64,000 nucleotides of DNA, from the NCBI GenBank assembly GCA_021802945.1, contig JAJZRE010000002.1, forward strand, positions 5,202-69,201. The letters are read 5' to 3'. The notes beneath the pieces were generated by a model that saw only the letters and a program-made list of their open reading frames with translations, was not told the DNA's origin and searched no databases. Within the stretch, counting starts at the first letter, position 1. Every line of letters begins with the position of its first letter. The position numbers and the translations under genes are program-made. Shown one piece after another: positions 8,515-18,787 of this stretch. The stretch is from Pseudomonadota bacterium (GTDB lineage: Bacteria; Pseudomonadota; Gammaproteobacteria; Burkholderiales; Thiobacillaceae).

Positions 8515-9264
8515 ATGCCCCTGAACGAAGCGAGTCTGTCCGTCTGGCTGTTCGCCTTCGCGCGCCTCGCCGGCTGGGCCGTGTTCGACCCTCTGGCCGG
8601 GCGCCTGCCGCTGCTGTTGCGGCTGTTCATCGCCGCCGTGCTGGCTGGCGTTCTTGCGCCGGGCCTGACGGCCGGTGCGATCGCCCCTTTCACCGTGCAG
8701 GGCATGCTGGCGCTGGCCATGGAAGTCGCGTGGGGCGCGGCGCTGGCGCTCTGCGTATGGCTGGTTTTCGCGGCGGCGAGCGCGGCGCTGGCATGGGCCG
8801 GCCACACCGCGACCGCCGGCCTGCTGACCCTGACCGCCGAGCAGGCGGCCCCGGCGGACGCCGCCTGGCGCGCACTGGCGGGCTGGGTGGCGGCAATGGC
8901 GTTTCTGGGCGCGAGCGGCCACCTGCTGATCGTGCACGCGCTGCGCGACAGCTTCGCGGCCATGCCGGTGGCCGTCCTGCCCGCCGCGACCGACTTGCGC
9001 CAGCTGGCCGAGGCCGGCAGCTGGCTGTTTGCGGCCGGCGTGCAGCTGGCCTTGCCGCTGCTGGCCCTGGCGCTGCTGGTCCAGCTGGCCTTCGGCATCG
9101 TGGCGCGCACCACGCCGGGCATGGACATGTTCTCGGTCGGACTGGGCGTGGCGGCACTGGGGCTCGGGGCCCTCTGGATCGTGGCGGTGCCGCTGCTTGC
9201 ACAGGGCGTCGGCCTGGGCATCGAGCAGCTGGCTGTCTGGCTCGGCAGGCTTGTGCCGAGATAA
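8515..9264 (+). CDS. fliR: Flagellar export gate protein FliR
   Basis: Polytopic membrane protein after fliQ; FAFARLAGWAVFDPLAGRLPLLLRLFIAAVLAGVLAP. Confidence 0.9.
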   Translation: MPLNEASLSVWLFAFARLAGWAVFDPLAGRLPLLLRLFIAAVLAGVLAPGLTAGAIAPFTVQGMLALAMEVAWGAALALCVWLVFAAASAALAWAGHTATAGLLTLTAEQAAPADAAWRALAGWVAAMAFLGASGHLLIVHALRDSFAAMPVAVLPAATDLRQLAEAGSWLFAAGVQLALPLLALALLVQLAFGIVARTTPGMDMFSVGLGVAALGLGALWIVAVPLLAQGVGLGIEQLAVWLGRLVPR

Positions 9265-9359
9265 AGCCAGGCGCAGCCAGATAGATTAGAATGCTGCGAT
9301 TTATCGTTGATTCGCCGGAACATCGGCGCGGTCCTGGAATATAGAGCGGCGGAAACAAG

Positions 9360-10250
9360 ATGGCAGAAATGGAAACGGCCAGAGGCAGCCTGGTTGCGAT
9401 AGTCACCCCCATGTCGGACGACGGTGCGCTCGACCTCGACGCGCTGCGCCGCCTGATCGACTGGCACATCGCCGAGGGGACCGACGGCATCTGCATCGTC
9501 GGCACCACCGGCGAATCCCCCACGGTCAGCTACGACGAGCACTGCCTGCTGATCCGCACCACGGTCGAGCAGGTCGCCGGGCGCGTGCCGGTGATCGCGG
9601 GGACCGGCGCGAATTCCACCGCCGAAGCGATCGAGCTCACCGAATGCGCCAAGGCCGCCGGCGCGCAGGCCGGCCTGTCGGTGGTGCCGTACTACAACAG
9701 GCCGACGCAGGAAGGCATCTACCAGCACTACAGGAAGATTGCCGAGTCGGTCGATCTGCCCTTGATTCTCTACAACGTGCCGGGACGCACGGTGGCCGAT
9801 ATGTCCAACGACACCACGCTGCGGCTGGCCGACGTGCCCGGCATCGTCGGCATCAAGGACGCCACCGGCAGCATGGAGCGCGCGGCCGACCTGCTGCGCC
9901 GGGCACCGAAGCATTTTTCGCTGTACACCGGGGACGACGCTTCGGCGATGCCCTTCCTGCTGCTGGGCGGGCATGGCGTGATCTCGGTCACCGCCAACGT
10001 GGCGCCGAAACTGATGCACGAGATGTGCGTGGCGGCGTTCGACGGGAACCTGGCGCGCGCGCGCGAACTCAACAATGCATTGCTGCCGCTGCACAGCAAG
10101 CTGTTTGTCGAGGCCAACCCGATTCCGGTCAAGTGGGCGTGCGCGGAACTGGGGCTGATTCCGCCCGGCCTGCGCCTGCCCCTGACCCCGCTGTCGGCCG
10201 GACAGCATGACACGGTGCGTGGCGCCTTGCGTCATGCCGGATTGATCTAG
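9360..10250 (+). CDS. dapA: 4-hydroxy-tetrahydrodipicolinate synthase
   Basis: [10 protein letters not shown]..., [34 protein letters not shown]. Confidence 0.97.
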   Translation: MAEMETARGSLVAIVTPMSDDGALDLDALRRLIDWHIAEGTDGICIVGTTGESPTVSYDEHCLLIRTTVEQVAGRVPVIAGTGANSTAEAIELTECAKAAGAQAGLSVVPYYNRPTQEGIYQHYRKIAESVDLPLILYNVPGRTVADMSNDTTLRLADVPGIVGIKDATGSMERAADLLRRAPKHFSLYTGDDASAMPFLLLGGHGVISVTANVAPKLMHEMCVAAFDGNLARARELNNALLPLHSKLFVEANPIPVKWACAELGLIPPGLRLPLTPLSAGQHDTVRGALRHAGLI

Positions 10251-10303
10251 CGCGGCGCAATGTGCCGTGCCGCTTTGATGCAAGCCTTCGTTTAGGACAC
10301 CTT

Positions 10304-11404
10304 ATGCGTTTACTGCCCCTGTTTTTGATGGTTTCCGTGGCCCTGTCGGGATGCGGCATCGTGGAATCCAAGAAGATCGATTACAAATCGGCCGGCAAGG
10401 TGCCGACGCTGGAAGTGCCGCCCGATCTGGTGGCGCCGACTGCGGACAACCGCTACGTGGTTCCCGATACCCAGGGCGGCGGCTCCGCCACCCTGTCGAC
10501 CTACAGCCAGGAACGCAAGACCGCGCCTGCCGCATCGACGACCCTGCTGCCCACCGAGGAGAAGGCCCGCATCGAGCGTGCCGGCAGCCAGCGCTGGCTG
10601 GTGGTCCAGGCGACGCCGCAGCAGGTCTGGCCGGTGATCAAGGACTTCTGGCAGGAGAACGGCTTCATCATCAACATGGAGTCGCCCGCGACCGGCATCA
10701 TGGAAACCGACTGGGCGGAAAACCGGGCCAAGATTCCGCAGGACATCATCCGCCGCACGATCGGCAAGGTGATCGACGGCCTGTATTCCACCGCCGAGCG
10801 CGACAAGTTCCGCACGCGGATCGAAACGGACAAGGACGGCACCGAGATCTACATCAGCCACCGCGGCATGAAGGAAGTCTATGCCACCGAGGGCAAGGAC
10901 AAGACCGTGTGGGAACCGCGCCAGCCCGACCCCGAACTCGAGGCCGAAATGCTGCGCCGCCTGATGCTGCGCTTCGGCGTGGAGAAGAGCCGTGCCGATG
11001 CGCTGCTGGCCAAGCAGCAGGTTCCGGAGCAGGCCCACATCGTCAGGGAAGCCGGTACGCCGGTGCTGGAAATGGATGAAGGCTTCGACCGCGCCTGGCG
11101 CCGTGTCGGCCTCGCGCTCGACCGCGTCGGCTTTGCCGTGGAAGACCGCGACCGCTCCAAGGGCATCTACTACGTGCGCTACATCGACCCCGAGATCGAC
11201 AACGCCGGCAAGCGCGACGAAGGCCTGTTCGCCAAATGGGCCTTCTGGCGCAGCAAGAAGGCGCAGACCACGCCGCAATTGCAGATCGTGGTCAGCGAAG
11301 CCGGCGAGAAGAGCCGCGTCAGCGTCACCGGGGCCGACGGCAAGCCGGCCGATCCGAATACGCAGAACCGCATCATCAACCTGCTGCACAAAGAATTGAA
11401 GTGA
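10304..11404 (+). CDS. bamC: Outer membrane assembly lipoprotein BamC (NlpB)
   Basis: Lipobox LSGC; YKSAGKVPTLEVPPDLVAP; QRWLVVQATPQQVWPVIKDFWQENGF; downstream of dapA. Confidence 0.93.
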   Translation: MRLLPLFLMVSVALSGCGIVESKKIDYKSAGKVPTLEVPPDLVAPTADNRYVVPDTQGGGSATLSTYSQERKTAPAASTTLLPTEEKARIERAGSQRWLVVQATPQQVWPVIKDFWQENGFIINMESPATGIMETDWAENRAKIPQDIIRRTIGKVIDGLYSTAERDKFRTRIETDKDGTEIYISHRGMKEVYATEGKDKTVWEPRQPDPELEAEMLRRLMLRFGVEKSRADALLAKQQVPEQAHIVREAGTPVLEMDEGFDRAWRRVGLALDRVGFAVEDRDRSKGIYYVRYIDPEIDNAGKRDEGLFAKWAFWRSKKAQTTPQLQIVVSEAGEKSRVSVTGADGKPADPNTQNRIINLLHKELK

Positions 11405-11420
11405 CGCGGGTGGGGGCGTA

Positions 11421-12179
11421 ATGCGGTTCGCCAGCCTCGGCAGCGGCAGCGAAGGCAACGGCCTGCTGGTCGAGGCCGGCGCCACCCGGGTGCTGATGGA
11501 CTGCGGTTTCGGGCTGGCCGACAGCATTGCGCGTCTGGCCAGGCTGGGCTTGCAGGCCGCCGATCTGGCCGGCATCGTGGTCACCCACGAACACAGCGAC
11601 CACATCGGCGGGGTGGGGCGGCTCGCGCGCAAGCACAAGCTGCCGGTATGGCTGACGGCCGGCACGCTGGCCATGGCGCAGGATCTCGACGGCGTGGCGG
11701 TACGGGTGATCGACAGCCATGCGGCGTTCGCGGTGGACGACCTGGAGATCCAGCCGTTTCCCGTGCCACACGATGCGCGCGAGCCGGTGCAGTACGTGTT
11801 CGGCGACGGCAACCGCCGTCTGGGCGTGCTGACCGATACCGGTTGCAGCACGCCGCACATCGAAGCCATGCTGGCAGGCGTCGACGCGCTGGTGCTGGAA
11901 TGCAACCATGACGCGGCGATGCTGGAAAACGGGCCCTATCCGGCCAGCCTCAAGCGCCGCGTGGGCGGGCGCTTCGGCCATCTGGAAAACGGCCAGTCGG
12001 CGGCCCTGCTGGGCACGCTGAAGCACGGCAGGCTGCAATGCGTAATGGCTGCGCACGTGTCGCGCAAGAACAATACGGCAGCGCTGGCGCAGCGTGCGCT
12101 GGCGGAGGTGCTGGGCTGCGCGGACGACGACGTGCAGGTGGCCTGTCAGACGACGGGATTTGATTGGATCCGAATTTAA
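11421..12179 (+). CDS. MBL-fold metallohydrolase (YycJ-like)
   Basis: MRFASLGSGSEGNGLLVEAG, VVTHEHSDHIGGVGRLARK, ECNHDAAML. Confidence 0.9.
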   Translation: MRFASLGSGSEGNGLLVEAGATRVLMDCGFGLADSIARLARLGLQAADLAGIVVTHEHSDHIGGVGRLARKHKLPVWLTAGTLAMAQDLDGVAVRVIDSHAAFAVDDLEIQPFPVPHDAREPVQYVFGDGNRRLGVLTDTGCSTPHIEAMLAGVDALVLECNHDAAMLENGPYPASLKRRVGGRFGHLENGQSAALLGTLKHGRLQCVMAAHVSRKNNTAALAQRALAEVLGCADDDVQVACQTTGFDWIRI

Positions 12180-12189
12180 TGGACGGACT

Positions 12190-13568
<1,379 letters not shown>

Positions 13569-13572
<4 letters not shown>

Positions 13573-13913
13573 GCTGGGACATCCTGCTGCTTGGGCTGTT
13601 GGGTGCGGCCGGCTGGTACTGGTATGCCGGCATGCAGGCGCGTGAACAGGCCATCGCGGTGGGCCGCCGTGCCTGTGGCGACGCCGGGGTGCAGTTCCTG
13701 GACGAGAGCGTGGCGCTGAGCCGGACCCGTTTTGCGCGCAACGGCAGCGGCCAGCTGCAATTCCGGCGCGACTATCGCTTCGAATTTTCCGACACCGGCA
13801 ACAATCGCCGCCCGGGCGTCGTCCGCATGCTCGGCGATCGCGTCGAATGGGTCAGCCTCGACGGGGAATGGCAGCCGGGCCACATGGCCAGCGTTGCCCG
13901 GCTGGTCGAGTAA
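13569..13913 (+). CDS. DUF3301-like small membrane-anchored protein
   Basis: N-terminal TM then ARTRFARNGSGQLQFRRDYRFEFSDTG...RPGVVRMLGDRVEWV. Confidence 0.7.
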
Positions 13914-13964
13914 TCCCGTTTTCCCGAGCGTGCGGCCGTCGCATGGCGTGGCCGCCCCCCGATC

Positions 13965-14903
13965 TCACTCCTGCTCGACTTCGAGGACGGCCAGACTGAT
14001 CTGCTGGCCCAGGTTGGCGTCCCACTCCGCCCAGTCCTGGTAGGCCTTGAGCTTGTCGGCGATGACGGGCTTCATTTCGTAATCGCTCTTGCCTTCGCCG
14101 TACATGCGCCGCACCTCGGACATCAGTATGCCGAAATAGGCTTTCTGGTCTTCGACGAATCTGCGGTCGCCCGTCTTGCCGTGGCCGGGCACGTAGCGTT
14201 TCGCATTGAGGCCGAGCGCCCGGTCGGTGGCCTTCATCACGCCCTTGAAGGTGCCGTCGCGCAGGTTCATCACCTGATGGTTCAGCACGTTGTCGCCGGT
14301 GAACAGGATCTGGTCTTCCACCATCTCGATCATCAGGTCGGTCCTGCTGTGCGCGTCGGTGGAGGAATGAATGCGGAAGGTCTTGCCGCCGATCCTGAAT
14401 TCCTGGCCATCGGCCGCTTCGACGGTGGGGATCACGGCGCGGGTGCCGTCGGTGTAGCCGCCGGTCATGTCCGACATCAGCTTGATCCAGAACGCATCGG
14501 CGCCGTTTCTGGCGAGCTTGATCATGTCGGGGTGGGCGACGAGCGTGGCCTTCGGCCATGCCTCGAGAATCGCCTGGTTGCCCAGCCAGTGGTCGCCGTG
14601 GACGTGGGTGTCGAATACATGGGTGACCGGCTTGCCGGTCGTCTTGCGAATCTGGGCCACGACCATGCGGCCTGCCTGGACGCTGGAGCCGGGATCGATG
14701 ACGACGACGCCGTCCTGGGTGACGACCCAGGCCGGATTGTTCATGAAGCTCTGGTTGGCCTTGGACGGCACGCCCTGCGGACCGTGGATGACATAGGTGC
14801 CGGCGCTGATCTTTTGCGCCGGATAGGTTCGCACCACGTCACTGGGGCCGGCGAGGGCCGGGCTGCAGAAGACCAGGGCGGTGATCAGGGTGATGAGACG
14901 CAT
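13965..14903 (-). CDS. Secreted MBL-fold hydrolase (SoxH / quinoprotein-relay metallohydrolase-like)
   Basis: Signal peptide MRLITLITALVFCSPALA; VFDTHVHGDHWLGNQAI. Confidence 0.85.
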   Translation of the reverse strand: MRLITLITALVFCSPALAGPSDVVRTYPAQKISAGTYVIHGPQGVPSKANQSFMNNPAWVVTQDGVVVIDPGSSVQAGRMVVAQIRKTTGKPVTHVFDTHVHGDHWLGNQAILEAWPKATLVAHPDMIKLARNGADAFWIKLMSDMTGGYTDGTRAVIPTVEAADGQEFRIGGKTFRIHSSTDAHSRTDLMIEMVEDQILFTGDNVLNHQVMNLRDGTFKGVMKATDRALGLNAKRYVPGHGKTGDRRFVEDQKAYFGILMSEVRRMYGEGKSDYEMKPVIADKLKAYQDWAEWDANLGQQISLAVLEVEQE

Positions 14904-14972
14904 GGGAATTCTCCGTTCAGATTGAAAGACAAACATGCACAGGCCGGGTGATGGACCCGACACAGGAAGGGC

Positions 14973-15677
14973 CTACCACCACTTCTCGAAAATGATGCGG
15001 TTCATCGGCACGCCAAGATCGTGCAGCAGGATGCTCATGTCCTCGACCATGCCCTTGGGACCGCACAGGTAATACAGCGTGTCGTCCGGCACGTCGAGCG
15101 CGTGCAGCTTGACCGGGTCGATGCGTCCGGTGAGGCCGTGCCAGAGGGAATCGGGCTGGGTGACGGTGATGCTGACGTGCAGGTTGTCGTGCGTGCGGAC
15201 GGCCGCCTCGAGTTCGTCGCGGAACAGGATTTCGCGGCTGTCCGACACGCTGTAGACCAGATGCGCCTGCGTCGGCAGTCTGGCGTCGCGCACGTGGCGG
15301 AAGATGGACAGCAGCGGCGTGACGCCGACCCCGCCGCCGATCAGCACGACGTTGTCGCTCATCTCCGGCAGGTAGACGAACGGCCCCTGGCCCTGGCTCA
15401 CGCGCACGTGGTCGCCGACGGCTGCGCGTTCGTGCACCCAGCGGGCCACCGGATGCCGTGCGCTGGCCTTGATCGCCAGTTCGATCTCGCCCTGATGGAT
15501 GGGAGACGTGGTGACCGAATATCCTGCGGTGTGCGCCGCGCCGTCGACCTCGACGCTGAGATCCACCCACTGCCCGGGCAGGAACCGGAAGCTGCCGTCG
15601 GGAATGGCAAGGCGCAGTACGTGAATGCTGGGCGTGGCGGGCGTGATCGCCGCAATCCGGGCGTCAAAGATATGCAA
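14973..15677 (-). CDS. FAD/NAD(P)-binding ferredoxin reductase-like protein
   Basis: FLPGQWVDLSVEVDG, AGYSVTTSP, VLIGGGVGVTPLLSI, YLCGPKGMVED. Confidence 0.87.
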   Translation of the reverse strand: MHIFDARIAAITPATPSIHVLRLAIPDGSFRFLPGQWVDLSVEVDGAAHTAGYSVTTSPIHQGEIELAIKASARHPVARWVHERAAVGDHVRVSQGQGPFVYLPEMSDNVVLIGGGVGVTPLLSIFRHVRDARLPTQAHLVYSVSDSREILFRDELEAAVRTHDNLHVSITVTQPDSLWHGLTGRIDPVKLHALDVPDDTLYYLCGPKGMVEDMSILLHDLGVPMNRIIFEKWW

Positions 15678-15680
15678 GGC

Positions 15681-16082
15681 TCAATCCTGTTTTTTCTGGA
15701 AAGTCAGCGAGGCCGAGTTGATGCAGTAGCGCATGCCGGTGGGCGCGGGACCGTCGGGAAACACGTGGCCCAGGTGCGAGCCGCAGCGGCGGCACAGCGC
15801 CTCGACGCGCACCATGCCGTGGCTGCCGTCGGCTTTTTCCGCCACCGCGTCGGCGTTCAGCGGCTGGTAGAAGCTCGGCCAGCCGGTGCCCGAGTCGAAC
15901 TTGGTCGCCGACGAAAACAGCGGCTCGCCGCAGGCGGCGCACCGGTACTCGCCGTTCTCGTGATGGTCCCAGTATTGCCCGGTGAACGCCCGCTCCGTAC
16001 CGTGCTCGCGCAGGATGCGATATTGCTCGGGGCTGAGTTCGGCACGCCATTCGGCATCGGTTTTCGATTTGTCAAAGCTCAT
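15681..16082 (-). CDS. msrB: Peptide-methionine (R)-S-oxide reductase
   Basis: [49 protein letters not shown]. Confidence 0.97.
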   Translation of the reverse strand: MSFDKSKTDAEWRAELSPEQYRILREHGTERAFTGQYWDHHENGEYRCAACGEPLFSSATKFDSGTGWPSFYQPLNADAVAEKADGSHGMVRVEALCRRCGSHLGHVFPDGPAPTGMRYCINSASLTFQKKQD

Positions 16083-16117
16083 GAATCTTCTCCGTCAGGC
16101 AAAGAGTGTATACGAGG

Positions 16118-16147
16118 TTGACAGCGTCATCGTAGCCGGTTTAATCT
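16118..16147 (+). promoter_or_regulatory. Candidate sigma70 promoter upstream of rubrerythrin
   Basis: TTGACA (16118-16123), 18-nt spacer, TAATCT (16142-16147). Confidence 0.6.
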
Positions 16148-16158
16148 TCGTTCAGGTA

Positions 16159-16173
16159 TTAGACTTAGTCTAA
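16159..16173. promoter_or_regulatory. 15-bp palindromic candidate operator TTAGACT-T-AGTCTAA
   Basis: Perfect 7-1-7 palindrome just downstream of the predicted -10; 13/15 match to the site upstream of ftsH. Confidence 0.6.
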
Positions 16174-16284
16174 AAACCGCATTTCATCCCCCCGCGAGCC
16201 TGCTATAAACAAGTGGCCGGGCGAGTGGGCGGGATGGATTATCAGTGCTGCAAGGCATGTCATCTAAACCAAGGAGATCAGGTT

Positions 16285-16704
16285 ATGCAACTCAAAGGTT
16301 CGAAAACCGAAGAACATCTGAAAGCCGCCTTCGCCGGCGAATCGCAGGCCAACCGCCGCTACCTCTACTTCGCAGCGAAGGCTGACGTGGAAGGCTACAA
16401 CGACGTGGCCGCCGTGTTCCGCTCCACCGCCGAAGGCGAGACCGGCCACGCGCACGGCCATCTGGAATACCTGGAAAAGTGCGGCGACCCCGCCACCGGC
16501 ATGGCGTTCGGTCCCACCGCCGACAACCTGAAGACCGCGATCGCGGGCGAAACCCACGAGTACACCGACATGTACCCGGGCATGGCCAAGGATGCGCGTT
16601 CCGAAGGCTTCGACGAGATCGCCGACTGGTTCGAGACCCTGGCCAAGGCCGAGCGCTCGCACGCCAACAAGTTCCAGAAGACCCTGGACACCCTGGGCGC
16701 GTAA
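16285..16704 (+). CDS. Rubrerythrin
   Basis: [40 protein letters not shown] ribosome-binding site. Confidence 0.95.
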   Translation: MQLKGSKTEEHLKAAFAGESQANRRYLYFAAKADVEGYNDVAAVFRSTAEGETGHAHGHLEYLEKCGDPATGMAFGPTADNLKTAIAGETHEYTDMYPGMAKDARSEGFDEIADWFETLAKAERSHANKFQKTLDTLGA

Positions 16705-16720
16705 TTTCGCCCGGGCAAGA

Positions 16721-16749
16721 AGCGGGTCGGCTTCGGCCCGCTTTTTTTT
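16721..16749 (+). terminator. Rho-independent terminator
   Basis: AGCGGG-TCGGCTTCGG-CCCGCT followed by TTTTTTT. Confidence 0.85.
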
Positions 16750-16790
16750 GAACTCGTTTTTCAACTGAGACCAATCCAAATGGAGTTCGC

Positions 16791-18119
16791 ATGAGCACAC
16801 GCGAAGGCAACCTCGACGCCCCGACCCGTCACCCGCTCGACTGGAAAAACCCCGATTTCTTCGACGAGGACAAGCTCAACCACGAGCTTGAGCGCATTTT
16901 CGACATCTGCCACGGCTGCCGCCGCTGCGTGTCGCTGTGCACCGCGTTTCCCACCCTGTTCGACCTGGTGGACGAATCCTCGACGATGGAAGTGGACGGC
17001 GTCGCCAAGGCCGACTACTGGAAGGTGGTCGACGAGTGCTACCTGTGCGACCTCTGCTACATGACCAAATGCCCCTATGTGCCGCCGCATCCGTGGAACC
17101 TCGACTTTCCGCACACCATGCTGCGCGCCAAGGCGATCAAATTCAGGAAGGGCGGCACCACGTTTCGCGACAGGCTGCTTTCCAGCACCGACGCGATGGG
17201 CAAGCTCGCCTCGATTCCGGTGGTGGTGCAGGCCGTCAACGCCAGCCTGAAGAACAAGCCGATCCGCAAGCTGGTCGACAGCGTGCTGCACATCCACCCC
17301 GACCGCCAGCTGCCCGAATACGACAGCGCCAAATTCCGTTCCACCGCGAAGCCGCGCGGCGATTTCGCCGCGAAGGCCGGCGGGAGGACGCCCGGCAAGG
17401 TGGCGATCTACGCGACCTGCTACGTCAACTACAACGAGCCCGGCATCGGCCACGACCTGCTGAAGCTCCTGGCGCACAACGAGATTCCCGCCGTTCTGGT
17501 GGAGAAGGAAGCCTGCTGCGGCATGCCCAAGCTGGAATTGGGCGATCTCGATGCCGTGGCCAAACTGAAGGAAGCCAATATCCCGCATCTGGCGAAGCTT
17601 GCCCGCGACGGCTATGCGATCCTCACCGCGGTGCCCTCGTGCACCCTGATGTACAAGCAGGAACTGCCGCTGATGTTCCCGCACGATGCCGACGTGCAGG
17701 CGGTGAAGGAGGCGATGTGGGATCCGTTCGAATACCTGATGGCGCGCAACGTCGACGGCCTGCTGAAGACCGACTTCAAAAGCCCGCTCGGCAAGGTGGC
17801 CTACCACGTGCCGTGCCACCAGCGCGTGCAGAACATCGGCAACAAGACGCGCGATGCGCTGCAGCTCGCCGGCGCCATGGTGACCCTGGTCGAGCGCTGC
17901 TCCGGCCACGACGGCACCTGGGGCGTGAAGCGCGAATACTTCGACAAGTCGATGAAGATCGGCAAGCCGGTGTTCCGCCAGATGGCCGAGCCTGCGCCCG
18001 ATTATGTCAGTTCCGACTGCGCGATCGCCGCGCGTCACATCCTGCAGGGCATGGGCGAGTCCACCGCGCAGAAGCAGCATCCGATCACGCTGCTGCGCAT
18101 CGCCTATGGCCTCGAATGA
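16791..18119 (+). CDS. Fe-S oxidoreductase, GlpC/CCG-domain family
   Basis: CHGCRRCVSLC, CYLCDLCYMTKCPY, CCG-type ATCYVNYN...EKEACCGMPK, PCHQRVQNIG. Confidence 0.92.
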   Translation: MSTREGNLDAPTRHPLDWKNPDFFDEDKLNHELERIFDICHGCRRCVSLCTAFPTLFDLVDESSTMEVDGVAKADYWKVVDECYLCDLCYMTKCPYVPPHPWNLDFPHTMLRAKAIKFRKGGTTFRDRLLSSTDAMGKLASIPVVVQAVNASLKNKPIRKLVDSVLHIHPDRQLPEYDSAKFRSTAKPRGDFAAKAGGRTPGKVAIYATCYVNYNEPGIGHDLLKLLAHNEIPAVLVEKEACCGMPKLELGDLDAVAKLKEANIPHLAKLARDGYAILTAVPSCTLMYKQELPLMFPHDADVQAVKEAMWDPFEYLMARNVDGLLKTDFKSPLGKVAYHVPCHQRVQNIGNKTRDALQLAGAMVTLVERCSGHDGTWGVKREYFDKSMKIGKPVFRQMAEPAPDYVSSDCAIAARHILQGMGESTAQKQHPITLLRIAYGLE

Positions 18120-18143
18120 ATCAACGCTTGCAAGGAGAAAAAC

Positions 18144-18728
18144 ATGCCGCACATCACCCGTGACAGCCTGATGAGTCTGGAAAGCTACGCCAAGGTTCGC
18201 CCGGCCATGCGCGCCGAGATCATGGCGCACAAGAAGAACCGCATGGTCGAGCTGGGCGACCACGTCACGCTGATCTTCGAGGACGAGAAGACCATGCGCT
18301 ACCAGATCCAGGAGATGCTGCGCGCCGAGCGCACCTTCGAGGAGGCCGGCATCCAGGACGAGTTGGACGCCTACAACCCGCTGGTTCCGGACGGCAGCAA
18401 CTGGAAGGCCACCATGATGATCCAGTATTCCGACCCGGACGAGCGCAAGGTGGCGCTGGCGAAGCTGAAGGGGATCGAGGACCGCGTGTGGGTCCAGGTG
18501 GCCGACCAGCCGAAAGTGTTCGCCATCGCCGACGAGGATCTGGAGCGCGAGAACGAGGAGAAGACCTCGTCGGTGCATTTCCTGCGGTTCGAGCTCGATC
18601 CCACCTCGATTGCGGCGGCCAAGGGCGGCAGTCCGATCCGCATGGGCATTGACCTCGATGCCTACCGGGTGGAGTCGATGACGCTGGCCGACACGACGCG
18701 CGCTGCGCTGGTGGTCGATTTGGCCTAA
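18144..18728 (+). CDS. DUF3501 family protein
   Basis: ITRDSLMSLESYAKVRPAMRAEIMAHKKNRMVELGDHVTLIFEDEKTMRYQIQEMLRAERTF. Confidence 0.85.
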   Translation: MPHITRDSLMSLESYAKVRPAMRAEIMAHKKNRMVELGDHVTLIFEDEKTMRYQIQEMLRAERTFEEAGIQDELDAYNPLVPDGSNWKATMMIQYSDPDERKVALAKLKGIEDRVWVQVADQPKVFAIADEDLERENEEKTSSVHFLRFELDPTSIAAAKGGSPIRMGIDLDAYRVESMTLADTTRAALVVDLA

Positions 18729-18787
18729 AGTCATAGGCAGGCGGCAAGACATTACGACAGCGCGCCGCAATCCCTGGAGGAGGTGTG

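Noticed and set aside
9241-9260. CTCGGCA-GGCTTG-TGCCGAG as a terminator of the fli cluster
   Set aside because: Short stem inside the fliR 3' end with no T-tract; not convincing.
9286-9292. TTAGAAT upstream of dapA as a further copy of the rubrerythrin/ftsH palindrome
   Set aside because: Only one half-site is present; more simply a -10-like sequence.
7857-10283. 808-aa minus-strand ORF opposite fliP-dapA
   Set aside because: Shadow ORF; the plus strand has coherent Fli and DapA proteins.
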